NCBI GenBank assembly: GCA_037482215.1
Contig: CP148074.1
Location: 3,224,001-3,288,000 of the forward strand
Length of the DNA: 64,000 nt
Origin: Pseudomonas mendocina
GTDB taxonomy: Bacteria; Pseudomonadota; Gammaproteobacteria; Pseudomonadales; Pseudomonadaceae
Direction of reading: 5' to 3'
Part shown: in pieces, positions 41,267 through 51,499 of the stretch
How positions within the stretch are numbered: position 1 is the stretch's first letter
Layout: each line of letters starts with the position of its first letter
Made by a program: the position numbers and the translations under genes
Notes under the pieces: generated by a model
Seen by the model: only the letters and a program-made list of their open reading frames with translations
The model's database searches: none
Told to the model about the DNA's origin: nothing

Positions 41267-44200
41267 TTATGCCGCAGGCTCAAACAACTGCACAACCTTC
41301 ACTTTCTGTACCTGCATGCTGGCTTTCAGCTCGGCGGCCTGCCCCCTCGCTTTTTCCACACTGCGTTGTTTGACGTGGCCATAGCCGCGTACCTGTTCAG
41401 GCAGACTGGCCAACTCCACCGCTGCGCCATAGTTGTCAGCCTTGAGGTGGCGGAGAATAAAGCTCAGGTTATTTTCATACTCCGCAATCAGCTCCCGCTC
41501 CTGCTTGCGCTCTTCGCTATAGCCGAATGGGTCCAGCATCGAGCCCCGCAAGAACTTGAACTTCGCCAACACAGCAAATGCCTTGAGCATCCACGGGCCA
41601 AACGTGCGTTTACGGGGCTCGCCGGTCTTAGCATCCGCTTTACTCAGCCAACTAGGCGCCAGATGAAACTCCAAGCGGTAGTCACCTTCAAAGGTCTGCG
41701 CCAGCTGACGGGTAAAGCTGCCATCGCTGTACAGCCGCGCCACCTCGTACTCATCTTTGTAAGCCAACACCTTGAAGTAGTTACGCGCCACGGCTTTGCT
41801 CAGGCGCTGCTCTGGGTCGCTATCCAGTTTAATAACCCGCTCCAGCTGCTCACGGTAATGCAGCGCCAGTGCGGCGCTCTGGAAGTCGCGCAGCCGCTGC
41901 ATACGATCGGTCAGCAAATCACTGAGGCTCTCGCAGTGCGGCGCTTCCGCTGTATCGGCCTTAATCAGACGCTCAACAGCGGCGCTGTCGTGGGCGGCAC
42001 GGCGCCCCCAGAGGAACGCTTGCTGGTTCAGCTCGACGGACACCGCGTTCAGATCAATGGCTTTATTAATCGCCTCAGCTGAAACCGGCACCAAGCCTTT
42101 CTGATAAGCAAAGCCAAGCATAAAGAGGTTGGTGGCAATGCTGTCACCCAGCAGGCGAGTCGCCAGGCGAGTCGCGTCGACAAAGTGGGTTTTGCTCGCC
42201 CCCACCGCCTCGATGATGGCTTCACGCATGGCAGCCCCAGGCACCTGAGCATCTGGGTTACGGGTGAACTCAGCTGTCGGCGCTTCGTGGCTGTTTATCA
42301 CCGCATGGGCGATCTTGTCGTTGAGTTTGGCCAGGGCATCTTCACTGGCGGATACCACCAGATCACAGCCTAGGAGCAAGTCAGCCTCACCGGCTGCAAT
42401 ACGCACAGCGTAGATATCATCTTGCTGCGCAGCGATACGGATGTGCGTCACCACCGGACCAAACTTCTGCGCCAAACCAGCCTGATCCAGCACCGAGCAG
42501 CCCTTGCCCTCCAGGTGCGCTGCCATCCCCAGCAGTGCGCCGACGGTGGTGACACCGCTGCCGCCCACACCGGGCAGGAGGATATTCCATGGACGCTCCA
42601 GCGACGGTTGATGCGGCTCCGGCACGGCAATAAACAAGGCGCCCAGCCCCACAGCCTCAGGCTTACGCAACGTGCCACCGTGAACGCTGACAAAGCTCGG
42701 GCAGAAGCCATCCATGCAGGCGTAGTCTTTGTTGCAGGCGTTCTGGTCGATCTGACGCTTGCGCCCTAACTCGGTTTCCAGCGGCAACACCGACAGGCAG
42801 TTGGACTTCACGCTGCAATCGCCGCAGCCTTCACAGACGGAGGAGTTGATAAAGGCACGCTTCTGCGGATCAACCATCTTGCCGCGTTTGCGCCGACGGC
42901 GTTTCTCGGTGGCGCAGGTCTGGTCGTAGATGATCACCGAGACGCCTTTAAACTCGCGCAACTCTCGCTGCACGGCATCCAGCTCACGGCGGTGATGGAA
43001 GGTAACAATCGGCGCAAAAGTGGCGCGATTCGGGTACTTCTCTGGCTCGTCGCTGACCAGCGCGATCCGTCGCACCCCTTCAGCAAACACCTGCTGGCTG
43101 AGCTGATCAACCCGCAGCTCGCCGTCAATCGGCTGGCCACCGGTCATGGCCACGGCGTCGTTGTAGAGAATCTTGTAGGTGATGTTGACCCCAGAGGCCA
43201 CCGCTGCCCGCAGCGCCAGTTGCCCGGAGTGGAAGTAGGTGCCGTCGCCCAGGTTCTGGAATACATGGGGCGTGTCAGTAAAGGGCGCCTGGCCGATCCA
43301 GGTCACACCTTCACCGCCCATCTGGGTGAAGGTGTCCGTGCTGCGATCCATCCACTGGGTCATGTAGTGACAACCAATACCGCCTTGAGCGCGGCTGCCT
43401 TCGGGCACTTTGGTCGAGCTGTTGTGCGGGCAGCCTGAGCAGAAATGCGGGGTACGCACAGTGGTGTGTTTCGGTGCGGCCAAGGAGGCCTCTTTGGCCG
43501 CCAGAAAGGCCAAACGCTCAACAATCACTGGGCTGGTGTAGATCGGCTCCAGGCGTTTGGCGATTACCCGAGCAATCATCGCCGGAGTCAGTTCCCCCAG
43601 GTTCGGCAGCAGCGAATTGCCCTGTTCATCGAACTCCCCCACCACCACAGGACGCTTACCGACTGGCCAGTTATAGAGCTGACCGGTGAGCTGGTCTTCG
43701 ATGATGCTGCGCTTTTCCTCGACCACCAGAATCTCGTCCAGCCCCTCTGCAAACTCGTGCACAGCGACCGGCTCTAGCGGCCAGCTCATACCAATTTTCA
43801 GCACCCGCAGGCCGATCTTGGCGCATAGCGCTTCATCCAGTCCGAGGTCATCCAAGGCTTGGCGCACATCCAGATAAGATTTGCCGGTGGTGATGATGCC
43901 CAAACGCGGGTTGGGTGAATCCAGCATCACTTTGTCCAGCTGGTTAGCCCGGGCAAAAGCCCGTGCAGCGTAGATTTTGTAGGTATTCAGGCGTGCTTCC
44001 TGCACCAGTGGTGGGTCAGGCCAACGGATGTGCACACCGTCGTCCGGCAGTTTGAAATCATCCGGGTAAGTGACCTGCACCCGCAGCGGGTTGACCTCTA
44101 CCACCGCAGAAGAATCGACGTTTTCAGCGATGGTTTTTAGCGCGACCCAACAGCCGCTGTAGCGTGACAGCTCCCAGCCGATGATGCCGTAATCCAGCAG

Positions 44201-44734
44201 CTCCTGAACGTTGGCCGGGTTAAGCACCGGAATGGATGCGGCAATAAAGGCGTGCTCGCTCTGGTGGGCGATGGTGGACGATTTGCAGCCGTGGTCGTCC
44301 CCCGCTAACAGCAGCACACCCCCATGGGGTGATACACCTGCCGAGTTGCCATGCTTAAACACGTCGCCGCAGCGATCTACCCCCGGCCCCTTGCCGTACC
44401 ACATGGAAAACACGCCGTCGTAGCGGGCACCGGGAAACAGATTGGTTTGCTGGCTGCCCCACACGGCAGTGGCGCCCAGCTCCTCGTTAATGCCGGGCTG
44501 GAAGTGAATGTGGTTCTCTTTGAGGTATTCGCGGGCATCCCACAGGCTCTTGTCAAGATTGCCCAATGGTGAGCCACGGTAGCCGGAAATGAAGCAGGCG
44601 GTGTTCAGGCCATGGGCCGTGTCACGCTGTTTTTGCAGCATCGGCAGGCGGGTCAGGGCCTGGGTGCCGGTGAGGTACAGGTGTCCGGTTGCAAGGCGGT
44701 ACTTATCGTCCAGACGGATCTCGGCCAGAGACAT
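41267..44734 (-). CDS. indolepyruvate:ferredoxin oxidoreductase, fused alpha-beta form
   Basis: Oxidatively decarboxylates aryl- or branched 2-oxo acids to acyl-CoA with reduction of ferredoxin, using TPP. The 1155-residue single chain fuses the IorA-like part (about 1-720) and the IorB-like gamma part (about 730-930). It shows FISGYRGSPLGNLD at the pyrimidine-binding end, FCSGCPHNSSTKVPEG, GGEGVTWIGQAPFT and NLGDGTYFHSG for TPP, a Cys cluster for iron-sulfur centres (VCEGCGDCSVKSNCLSV and ACMDGFCPSF), and GVGGSGVTTVGALLGMAAHL of the gamma domain. The extra C-terminal 200 residues are usual for the proteobacterial fusion. A divergent Lrp-type gene suggests control by amino acids. Confidence 0.93.
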   Translation of the reverse strand: MSLAEIRLDDKYRLATGHLYLTGTQALTRLPMLQKQRDTAHGLNTACFISGYRGSPLGNLDKSLWDAREYLKENHIHFQPGINEELGATAVWGSQQTNLFPGARYDGVFSMWYGKGPGVDRCGDVFKHGNSAGVSPHGGVLLLAGDDHGCKSSTIAHQSEHAFIAASIPVLNPANVQELLDYGIIGWELSRYSGCWVALKTIAENVDSSAVVEVNPLRVQVTYPDDFKLPDDGVHIRWPDPPLVQEARLNTYKIYAARAFARANQLDKVMLDSPNPRLGIITTGKSYLDVRQALDDLGLDEALCAKIGLRVLKIGMSWPLEPVAVHEFAEGLDEILVVEEKRSIIEDQLTGQLYNWPVGKRPVVVGEFDEQGNSLLPNLGELTPAMIARVIAKRLEPIYTSPVIVERLAFLAAKEASLAAPKHTTVRTPHFCSGCPHNSSTKVPEGSRAQGGIGCHYMTQWMDRSTDTFTQMGGEGVTWIGQAPFTDTPHVFQNLGDGTYFHSGQLALRAAVASGVNITYKILYNDAVAMTGGQPIDGELRVDQLSQQVFAEGVRRIALVSDEPEKYPNRATFAPIVTFHHRRELDAVQRELREFKGVSVIIYDQTCATEKRRRRKRGKMVDPQKRAFINSSVCEGCGDCSVKSNCLSVLPLETELGRKRQIDQNACNKDYACMDGFCPSFVSVHGGTLRKPEAVGLGALFIAVPEPHQPSLERPWNILLPGVGGSGVTTVGALLGMAAHLEGKGCSVLDQAGLAQKFGPVVTHIRIAAQQDDIYAVRIAAGEADLLLGCDLVVSASEDALAKLNDKIAHAVINSHEAPTAEFTRNPDAQVPGAAMREAIIEAVGASKTHFVDATRLATRLLGDSIATNLFMLGFAYQKGLVPVSAEAINKAIDLNAVSVELNQQAFLWGRRAAHDSAAVERLIKADTAEAPHCESLSDLLTDRMQRLRDFQSAALALHYREQLERVIKLDSDPEQRLSKAVARNYFKVLAYKDEYEVARLYSDGSFTRQLAQTFEGDYRLEFHLAPSWLSKADAKTGEPRKRTFGPWMLKAFAVLAKFKFLRGSMLDPFGYSEERKQERELIAEYENNLSFILRHLKADNYGAAVELASLPEQVRGYGHVKQRSVEKARGQAAELKASMQVQKVKVVQLFEPAA

Positions 44735-44980
44735 AGTTGCGCTCCTTTTATTATTTTTAGAGCAAGAAAGACGCGGGTAAACGTCTTTCGGTTATTGGCC
44801 TGAGCGGGATCACCACTCAGATCACGGTCGTAGCAATGCGGCGCCTGTTACAGATCGACGACCACACAAACCTGCGTATAAATATGGACCGGCCTTGCAG
44901 ATATTTCCTTTCTATTTTTTGAAATAAAGGCCAATACTGCGCATGATTTATCCAACAAATACAAAAATCAGGGAACGATC

Positions 44981-45448
44981 ATGCAAGAGCCACTCAACCA
45001 CACCGATCGCAGGATTCTGCGCCTGCTGCAACATAATGCCGACCTTTCAGCCGCAGAAATTGCCGAGCGGGTCGAGCTGTCACAGTCGCCCTGCTGGCGG
45101 CGCATCAACCGCTTGCAAGAAGAAGGCTACATCGAGCGCAAAGTCGCCCTGCTCAACCACAAGCGCTTGGGTTTCGGCATCATCGTGTTTGTCGACATCA
45201 AACTATCGGCCCACGGTCGCAGCAACTTGGAAGAGTTTGAGAAAGCGGTGGTCGGCTACCCGGAAGTGATGGAGTGCTACACCATGGCCGGTGCATCGGA
45301 TTACAAGCTGAAGGTGGTGGCCAAAGACATTGCCAGCTACGAGCGTTTTTTACGCGACCACCTGCTGCAACGTCCCCATGTACTGGAAGCCCACACCCAT
45401 ATCGCCATGAGCGAGGTTAAACGCACCACTGAATTGCCGCTGGATTAG
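44981..45448 (+). CDS. Lrp/AsnC family regulator
   Basis: A 155-residue regulator. The N-terminal HTH is TDRRILRLLQHNADLSAAEI, AERVELSQSPCWRRINRLQE. The C-terminal RAM/ligand domain is GFGIIVFVDIKLSAHGRSNL, EVMECYTMAGASDYKLKVV. It is divergent from the oxidoreductase gene across 246 bp, so it probably controls that gene in response to an aromatic or branched amino acid. Its stop is 11 bp from the convergent phnP stop. Confidence 0.93.
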   Translation: MQEPLNHTDRRILRLLQHNADLSAAEIAERVELSQSPCWRRINRLQEEGYIERKVALLNHKRLGFGIIVFVDIKLSAHGRSNLEEFEKAVVGYPEVMECYTMAGASDYKLKVVAKDIASYERFLRDHLLQRPHVLEAHTHIAMSEVKRTTELPLD

Positions 45449-45459
45449 CGGCATTCAGA

Positions 45460-46218
45460 TCACAGTACGCGTCCATCCCAAGCCACACTGACGTTAGCGG
45501 GCAATACCTCGGGATTTTCCATCAGCCAGGCGTCAAAACTGTGGCCGACATGGGTCAGCACTGCGTGCGCGGGTTGCAGCAACTCGATGGTTTCTAACGC
45601 CCGGGTCAGATCATTATGGTTGCGCGGTGCAATGGGTTGCGGCGCCATGGAGCAATCCAGCACCAGCACATCCAGCGACTGCTGACACAACAGCGCAGCG
45701 CTGTCTGCCGGTACGCCCACCGTATCCGTGAGGTAAGCGATTCGCCTTATAGCGCCGTGCTCGTCGGCCCCTTCCAGCAAATAGCCGTAGGTAAGTTTGG
45801 AATGGTTCAGTGGCAACGCCGTGACGCTCAGCGCCCCTAACTGGCGATGCTCAAAAGCACTGAACGGCTGGCTGAAATCGAGAATACCTGGGTGTTTGTA
45901 CAGATCAGCCAGCCCCTCGGGGTCAGCCGGGCCGTGCACCGGGATAATCAGCCCCTGCCCCCAGCGCAGGTGCAATAAGCCCTGAGCATGGTCAGCATGG
46001 TAATGGGTTTGCAAAATGCCGCTGAGGCTCTGCGGTGGAAAACGCTCGCACAGGTCCGTCCAACCGGCGTCGATCAACCAACGCTGGTCACCACACTCGA
46101 TCAATGCCGAGCAGGGCCCACGCCGATGCGCAGGCTGCAAGCGGGCTCGCTCACAGGCTGCGCAGTGGCAGTTATAGACCGGAACCTGGCGTGCATCACC
46201 GCTACCCAGTAGGGTCAT
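45460..46218 (-). CDS. phnP: cyclic ribose phosphate phosphodiesterase PhnP
   Basis: Metallo-beta-lactamase-fold enzyme that opens 5-phosphoribosyl 1,2-cyclic phosphate released by C-P lyase. The 252-residue protein has the metal motif LQTHYHADHAQGL, an Asp in AYLTDTVGVP, late His in TRALETIELLQPAHAVLTHV, and the PhnP-specific N-terminal Cys/His zinc site (PVYNCHCAACERARL). ATG 46218 overlaps the phnN stop (ATGA), so the longer frame to 46251 is rejected. Last gene of the phn operon. Confidence 0.94.
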   Translation of the reverse strand: MTLLGSGDARQVPVYNCHCAACERARLQPAHRRGPCSALIECGDQRWLIDAGWTDLCERFPPQSLSGILQTHYHADHAQGLLHLRWGQGLIIPVHGPADPEGLADLYKHPGILDFSQPFSAFEHRQLGALSVTALPLNHSKLTYGYLLEGADEHGAIRRIAYLTDTVGVPADSAALLCQQSLDVLVLDCSMAPQPIAPRNHNDLTRALETIELLQPAHAVLTHVGHSFDAWLMENPEVLPANVSVAWDGRVL

Positions 46219-46778
46219 GCGCATGCACGACACGTCCCGAGCAGCGCGCACAAACGGTCGGCGGTTAGCTGTAACTCACCGGAATTATCCAGCACATACA
46301 AACCATCAGCCTCCGCTGCAGCGGGGTCAAACAGGGCATTACGCGCCAGACGCTGCTCGATCTGCTCAGGTGTTTCACGCTGGCGACGTTGCAGACGTTC
46401 ACGCAGAACGTCGTTGTCCACTGTCAGCAACACCGCAATCAGTTGCGGGTAACGTTGGCGTGCTTCAGCGAGATAGCCGCGTGATCCATTAATCAGCACA
46501 TCCAGCCCCGCCGCGAGCCACTCGTCGATCTGTTTGGGGATGCCATAAGCCAGACCGTTAGCACGCCAGCTCAGGGCGAACTCACCGGCTGCTTCCTGCA
46601 ACTCAAACTCGTCCAACGTCAGGGATACAGCGTCCTCTCCGACGGCTTCGCTGGAGCGGGTGATAACCCGCCGGACAATGCGGCATCCATGCTCTGCAAG
46701 GCGCTCACGCGCGGCTTGCAGGAGGCTGTCTTTACCGGACCCAGAAGGCCCCATGAGGTAGATCAGGCGGCCGCTCAT
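46215..46778 (-). CDS. phnN: ribose 1,5-bisphosphate phosphokinase PhnN
   Basis: Phosphorylates ribose 1,5-bisphosphate to PRPP, ending the phosphonate pathway. The 187-residue kinase has the P-loop MGPSGSGKDSLLQ near the N-terminus, RRVITRSSEAVGEDAVSL, and the guanylate-kinase-like FALSWRANGLAYGIPKQID. Its start touches the phnM stop. Confidence 0.94.
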   Translation of the reverse strand: MSGRLIYLMGPSGSGKDSLLQAARERLAEHGCRIVRRVITRSSEAVGEDAVSLTLDEFELQEAAGEFALSWRANGLAYGIPKQIDEWLAAGLDVLINGSRGYLAEARQRYPQLIAVLLTVDNDVLRERLQRRQRETPEQIEQRLARNALFDPAAAEADGLYVLDNSGELQLTADRLCALLGTCRACA

Positions 46779-47929
46779 CAGAACACCCTTTTTGCGTTAT
46801 TCCACACCTGTTTAATCACCGGCTGGCCTTCATACAACTGGCTGTGCACCAGATCGGCACGCAACCCAACACGAATTTCGCCGCGATCAGTCAAACCCGC
46901 TGACTTCGCTGGGTTGCGGCTAACGGTGGCGATGGCCTTGGGCAGATCGTAGTCGTTGTCTTGCTCAGCGAGCATAAAGGCCGCCTGTAGCAGGCTTGAG
47001 GGGTAGTAGTCGCTGGACAGGATATCCAGCACCCCCTTACTGGCCAGTTCAGAGGCTGCAATATTGCCCGAGTGAGAGCCGCCGCGCACGATATTTGGCG
47101 CGCCCATGAGCACATTCAAACCCAGCTCGTGACTGGCTTTGGCCGCTTCCATGGTGGTAGGGAACTCAGCGATGGACATACCGAAACCAGCAGACTCCTG
47201 CGCGTGGGCCAGTGTCGCATCATCATGACTGGCAATAGACAGACCGCGTACGTGGCAGTCCTCCACAATACTGCGCCGGTTACGGTCACTGAACTCGATG
47301 GAGTTGGCCTTCTGTTCGGCGGCGAACTCGGCCATTTCCTGCTCATTGAGGTTGTACTTACCCATGTAGTACTCGCGGTACTTGGCCTCATTGGCGAACT
47401 GACGCTGGCCCGGCGAGTGGTCCATGACAGAAATCAGCTGCACCAGTGGGTTTTCAACCAGATCCCGGTACACGCCCAATGTATTCGGGTGGCACACCTC
47501 ACAGCGCAAATGCAGGCGATGTTCTGCCCGCGTTTGCCCCGCCGCGCTGGTAGCGGCAATCGCCTCCAGCATGGCCGGTAGTTGCTGCATGCGCCGTCCA
47601 CGGGGGTTTACGTCGCCAATGGAGAGTGCATCAAACACCGTGGTGATACCCGCGGCGACAATCTGCGCATCGTGGGTAAACACAGCCGAACGGGACGGCC
47701 AATCCACACCTGGACGCGGAGCCATGTGCTTTTCCAGATTATCCGTGTGCAGTTCAACCAACCCCGGCAACAGGTAATCGCCGCCAAGGTTCTGCGCGTG
47801 CGGCAGTTGACTGACACCCGGCTGGATATCTGCGATGACACCATCACGCAGCACGACAGTGCCGGTGAACACCTCATTGGCGGTGACCACCTGCGCGTTG
47901 GTCAGTACCTGTTCAGCCTGCATAAACAT
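46778..47929 (-). CDS. phnM: ribophosphonate triphosphate hydrolase PhnM
   Basis: Amidohydrolase-family enzyme that removes pyrophosphate from alkyl ribophosphonate triphosphate. In 383 residues the metal site residues appear in [20 protein letters not shown] and [20 protein letters not shown], followed by [20 protein letters not shown] and [19 protein letters not shown]. The start at 47929 (MFMQAEQ) or 47923 (MQAEQ) is open; it overlaps the phnL end by 11-17 bp. Confidence 0.95.
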   Translation of the reverse strand: MFMQAEQVLTNAQVVTANEVFTGTVVLRDGVIADIQPGVSQLPHAQNLGGDYLLPGLVELHTDNLEKHMAPRPGVDWPSRSAVFTHDAQIVAAGITTVFDALSIGDVNPRGRRMQQLPAMLEAIAATSAAGQTRAEHRLHLRCEVCHPNTLGVYRDLVENPLVQLISVMDHSPGQRQFANEAKYREYYMGKYNLNEQEMAEFAAEQKANSIEFSDRNRRSIVEDCHVRGLSIASHDDATLAHAQESAGFGMSIAEFPTTMEAAKASHELGLNVLMGAPNIVRGGSHSGNIAASELASKGVLDILSSDYYPSSLLQAAFMLAEQDNDYDLPKAIATVSRNPAKSAGLTDRGEIRVGLRADLVHSQLYEGQPVIKQVWNNAKRVF

Positions 47930-48632
47930 ACTCCTGCTGCTTGGATAGCTCTGGGGTCATGTCCAGATAACGATCTGCCACTGCCTCACGGGCGGTGCGA
48001 TCGTGGAAGATGCCAATCAGTGCACTCCCAGCAGCTTTGGCTTCAGCGATCAGCTCCAGCACCACCTGACGGTTAACGTCATCCAGCGATGCAGTTGGTT
48101 CATCCAGCAACATCAGTGGCCAGGTCACCATAAAACCGCGGGCGATATTGACGCGTTGCTGTTCACCACCGGAGAAGGTGCCCGGCGCCAGTTGCCACAG
48201 TGCTTGCGGGATATTCAGACGGGTCAGCAGGCTCTTGGCCCGCGCCTCGGCGGCGTCCTTCGTCCAACCACGCGCCAGTGCTGGCTCCATCACCACATCC
48301 AGGGTCGAGACCCGTGGAATGACCCGCAGGAACTGGCTGACATACCCCAAGGTCTGGCGACGGACTTCCAGCACCTGGCGCGGCTCGGCATCCACCAATT
48401 CAACCCATTGGCCATTGTGCAGAACACGAATGCTGCCGCCTGCAGCGAGGTAGTTTCCGTACAAGGTGCGCAGTAAGGTCGACTTACCTGCGCCAGACTG
48501 GCCATGCAGTACCAGACACTCACCGGCACTGACGGAAAAACTCAATTCACTCAGCACATTCAGCACAACCCCATGCTGCTGATGCAGGGTGAAGGTTTTG
48601 CTGAGGCCGCTGACCTCAATCAGGTTGTTCAT
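47913..48632 (-). CDS. phnL: C-P lyase accessory ABC-type protein PhnL
   Basis: A 239-residue ABC-type ATPase associated with the C-P lyase core rather than with a transporter. Walker [13 protein letters not shown], signature [16 protein letters not shown] and Walker [14 protein letters not shown] are intact. PhnL with PhnG, H, I and M attaches ribose triphosphate to the phosphonate. ATG 48632 with TAGGAGAGG upstream is chosen; the frame to 48791 overlaps two hairpins and the end of phnK. Confidence 0.94.
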   Translation of the reverse strand: MNNLIEVSGLSKTFTLHQQHGVVLNVLSELSFSVSAGECLVLHGQSGAGKSTLLRTLYGNYLAAGGSIRVLHNGQWVELVDAEPRQVLEVRRQTLGYVSQFLRVIPRVSTLDVVMEPALARGWTKDAAEARAKSLLTRLNIPQALWQLAPGTFSGGEQQRVNIARGFMVTWPLMLLDEPTASLDDVNRQVVLELIAEAKAAGSALIGIFHDRTAREAVADRYLDMTPELSKQQEYVYAG

Positions 48633-48648
48633 ATAAACCTCTCCTAGA

Positions 48649-48674
48649 CCGTGCTGCGAACGGCTGCAGCACGG
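48649..48674. other. perfect 9-bp hairpin in the phnK-phnL gap
   Basis: CCGTGCTGC and GCAGCACGG with an 8-nt loop. It lies 16 bp before the phnL start, so it could affect phnL expression or RNA processing. Confidence 0.6.
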
Positions 48675-48695
48675 GAGACACGCATTGTCCGCACA

Positions 48696-48721
48696 GGCTG
48701 TTACAGCTTTAAGAAACAGCC
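48696..48721. other. 7-bp hairpin behind phnK
   Basis: GGCTGTT and AACAGCC around a 12-nt loop, 14 bp behind the phnK stop. With the next hairpin it fills the only gap of about 100 bp inside the otherwise overlapping phnG-phnP run. Confidence 0.5.
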
Positions 48722-48735
48722 ATGGCGAAATCAGG

Positions 48736-49545
48736 TCAGGGTTGCAGGACGGACGACACCAGCAACTGCGAATAGGGGTGCTGCGGGTCATCCAGAATCT
48801 GATCGGTCAGCCCCGCCTCAACCACATGGGAGCGACGCATGACCATCAGCCGGTCGGCTAACAGACGGGCGACCGCCAAGTCGTGGGTGACGATCACCAC
48901 AGCTAGGTCCAGCTCCCGCACCAGACCGCGCAGCAGGTCAAGCAGGCGCGCCTGCACCGACACATCGAGGCCGCCAGTGGGCTCGTCCATAAACACCAGA
49001 CGTGGGCTGGAAACGAGGTTGCGGGCAATCTGTAAGCGCTGTTGCATGCCGCCGGAGAAGGTGCGCGGCAAATCGTCGATACGGGCCGGGTCAATCTCCA
49101 CTTGCTTCAGCCATTCCAGGCCTGCCGCACGCAACTCGCTGTAATTGCGAACGCCTTGGGCCATCAGGCGTTCGCCGATGTTGGCCCCGGCCGACACACC
49201 CATGCGCAAACCGTCACGGGGGTTTTGTTCGACAAACCCCCATTCGGTGCGCAGCAACGTCCGGCGTTGGGCTTCACTGGCGCTGTACAGGTCAACCCAC
49301 TGACCGTTGTTGTCGCGGTAGCTGACATTGCCGCGATCCGGCGGGCAGCGCCCTGACAGCAGGCTGAGCAGGGTTGATTTGCCCGAGCCAGACTCACCGA
49401 CAATGCCCAATACCTCGCCTGGGTACAGATCGAACGAAACGCCCTGGCAGCCTTTCTCCGGCCCATACAGACGGGTCAGATCACGCACGCTAAACAGCGG
49501 TTGAGCAGTTTCGGTTTGTACCTGCAATTTCTCGGCAGCACTCAT
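48736..49545 (-). CDS. phnK: C-P lyase subunit PhnK (ABC-type)
   Basis: A 269-residue ABC-type ATPase that binds the PhnGHIJ core. Walker [13 protein letters not shown], signature [16 protein letters not shown], Walker [13 protein letters not shown] and the switch His ([11 protein letters not shown]) are present. Its start overlaps the phnJ stop. Confidence 0.95.
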   Translation of the reverse strand: MSAAEKLQVQTETAQPLFSVRDLTRLYGPEKGCQGVSFDLYPGEVLGIVGESGSGKSTLLSLLSGRCPPDRGNVSYRDNNGQWVDLYSASEAQRRTLLRTEWGFVEQNPRDGLRMGVSAGANIGERLMAQGVRNYSELRAAGLEWLKQVEIDPARIDDLPRTFSGGMQQRLQIARNLVSSPRLVFMDEPTGGLDVSVQARLLDLLRGLVRELDLAVVIVTHDLAVARLLADRLMVMRRSHVVEAGLTDQILDDPQHPYSQLLVSSVLQP

Positions 49546-50426
49546 TGCACGCCCTCCTCTATGGCATCGCGGCGTTGCATGCAGTAATCGGTGTCGGAGC
49601 AGACAAAGCGCTTGGTGCCTTCGTCATCGACAATCAGCTCATCCAGATAGGAGTCGTGGCTGCCACAGAAGGCGCAGCATTCCTCCCAGCTCTGGATCGC
49701 AAACGGGTGGTCTTCAAAGTCCAGGCTCACCACTTTGGTGTACGGCGGTACGGCATACAGGCGCTTCTCACGCCCCGCGCCGAACAACATCAGCGCCGGG
49801 CTCATGTGCAGCTTGGGGTTGTCGAATTTCGGGATGGGCGACGGGTCCATCACGTAGCGGTCATCGACTGTCACCGGGTACGCATAGCTGGTGGCAATGT
49901 GGCCGAAGGTGGCGATGTCCTCATACAGCTTGACGTGCATCACGCCGTAATCTTCCAGCGCGTGCATGGTCCGGGTTTCGGTTTCCGAGGGTTCGATAAA
50001 GCGCAGCGGCTCAGGGATCGGTACCTGATAAACCAGAATCTGATCATTGCTCAGCGGGGTTTCCGGAATGCGGTGACGGGTCTGAATGACAGTCGCCTCC
50101 GGCGTGCACATGGTGGTTTTGACCCCAGCGGTGCGGGCAAAGAAACGGCGGATCGAGACGGCGTTGGTGGTGTCGTCCGCGCCTTGGTCGATGACCTTAA
50201 GCACATCATCTTCACCCAAAATGGCCGCAGTCACCTGCATACCGCCGGTGCCCCACCCATAGGGCAGCGGCATTTCGCGGCCGCCAAACGGCACTTGGTA
50301 ACCCGGAATGGCCACGGCCTTAAGCAGGCCACGGCGAATCATGCGTTTGGTCTGCTCATCCAGATAGGCAAAGTTGTAGCCGGTTTCTGTCGCCTGGGCA
50401 GACGTCATCGGTGTGGTGAGGTTCAT
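49542..50426 (-). CDS. phnJ: C-P lyase radical SAM subunit PhnJ
   Basis: Cleaves the carbon-phosphorus bond of ribophosphonate with a radical from SAM. The 294-residue protein carries the atypical cluster motif CX2CX21CX5C at C251, C254, C276 and C282 (CCAFCGSHDS ... RFVCSDTDYCMQ), 10 residues offset from E. coli PhnJ. Further conserved blocks are GYNFAYLDEQTKRMIRRGLL and LPYGWGTGGMQVT. ATG 50426 overlaps the phnI stop; the frame upstream to 50549 is shadow. Confidence 0.97.
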   Translation of the reverse strand: MNLTTPMTSAQATETGYNFAYLDEQTKRMIRRGLLKAVAIPGYQVPFGGREMPLPYGWGTGGMQVTAAILGEDDVLKVIDQGADDTTNAVSIRRFFARTAGVKTTMCTPEATVIQTRHRIPETPLSNDQILVYQVPIPEPLRFIEPSETETRTMHALEDYGVMHVKLYEDIATFGHIATSYAYPVTVDDRYVMDPSPIPKFDNPKLHMSPALMLFGAGREKRLYAVPPYTKVVSLDFEDHPFAIQSWEECCAFCGSHDSYLDELIVDDEGTKRFVCSDTDYCMQRRDAIEEGVQ

Positions 50427-51499
50427 ACCGGTTGCTCCTCGGCGGCTTGCTTGCGCATCTTGCGGATTAGCTCCAGCTCGGACTGGAAGTCGACGTAGTG
50501 CGGCAGTTTCAGGTGCGAGACAAAGCCCGCGGCCTCTACGTTGTCGCAATGCATGAGCACGAACTCTTCCTGTTGCGCAGGACCTTCACGCTCTTCGCCG
50601 TACTCGTCAGCACGCAGCGCACGGTCCACCAGGGCCATGCCCATGGCCTTGCGCTCACAGTTGCCGAAGGCCAGGCCATAGCCTCGGGTGAACTGCGCAT
50701 CCACACCTTTGCCACCCACAAACTGGTTGACCATCTCGCATTCGGTGACTTCGATATCACCCAGCGGCACCGCGAAACCCAGCTCCTCAGGTTCCAGCCA
50801 AACCTCCACTTCACCAATGCGGATTTCCCCGGCAAACGGATGGTTGCGGCCATAACCACGTTGAGTCGAATAGCCCAACGCCAGCAGGAATCCTTCATTG
50901 CCACGGGCCAAGGCTTGCAGGCGCTGCGCCCGATTGGCGGGGAAGTCCAATGGCTCGCGGGTGATGTCCGGCACTGGCTGGCCGTCATCCGCTTCACGCT
51001 GCATCAGGCCTTCATCCGCTAGGAAATCCAGCACTCGCGGACAAGCGGAAAGCTCAGCATCAGGCTTGAGCTGCGGCCCTGGATGCTGCCCTTCAGCCAG
51101 AAGGGTGAAGTCCAGCAGACGGTGGCTGTAATCAAAGGTTGGGCCGAGTAACTGACCACCGGGCAGGTCTTTGAAGGTCGCAGAAATGCGTCGCTCAATC
51201 TGCATGTGCGTGGTGTTCAGCCCCTGCGTTGCGCCAAAGCGCGGCAAAGTGGTGCGGTAAGCACGCAGCAGGAAAATAGCTTCGAGCAGATCCCCCGCAG
51301 CTTGCTTGATCGCCAGTGCAGCCAGTTGCGGGTCATACAGCGAGCCTTCAGTCATCACCCGCGAAACCGCCAGGGGCATCTGCTCGCGGATTTGTTCAAC
51401 ACTCAGCTCAGGGATTGAGGTATCACCACGGCGCGTTTTGGCCAGCAGTGCGTGGGCATTGTCGATGGCGCGCTCGCCACCTTTAACGGCTACATACAT
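50423..51499 (-). CDS. phnI: C-P lyase core subunit PhnI
   Basis: A 358-residue core subunit that, with PhnGHLM, displaces adenine from ATP by phosphonate. It starts MYVAVKGGERAIDNAHALLA with ELSVEQIREQMPLAVSRVM and QRGYGRNHPFAGEIRIGEVE as family blocks. ATG 51499 touches the phnH stop. The longer frame to 51685 is not supported. Confidence 0.95.
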   Translation of the reverse strand: MYVAVKGGERAIDNAHALLAKTRRGDTSIPELSVEQIREQMPLAVSRVMTEGSLYDPQLAALAIKQAAGDLLEAIFLLRAYRTTLPRFGATQGLNTTHMQIERRISATFKDLPGGQLLGPTFDYSHRLLDFTLLAEGQHPGPQLKPDAELSACPRVLDFLADEGLMQREADDGQPVPDITREPLDFPANRAQRLQALARGNEGFLLALGYSTQRGYGRNHPFAGEIRIGEVEVWLEPEELGFAVPLGDIEVTECEMVNQFVGGKGVDAQFTRGYGLAFGNCERKAMGMALVDRALRADEYGEEREGPAQQEEFVLMHCDNVEAAGFVSHLKLPHYVDFQSELELIRKMRKQAAEEQPV

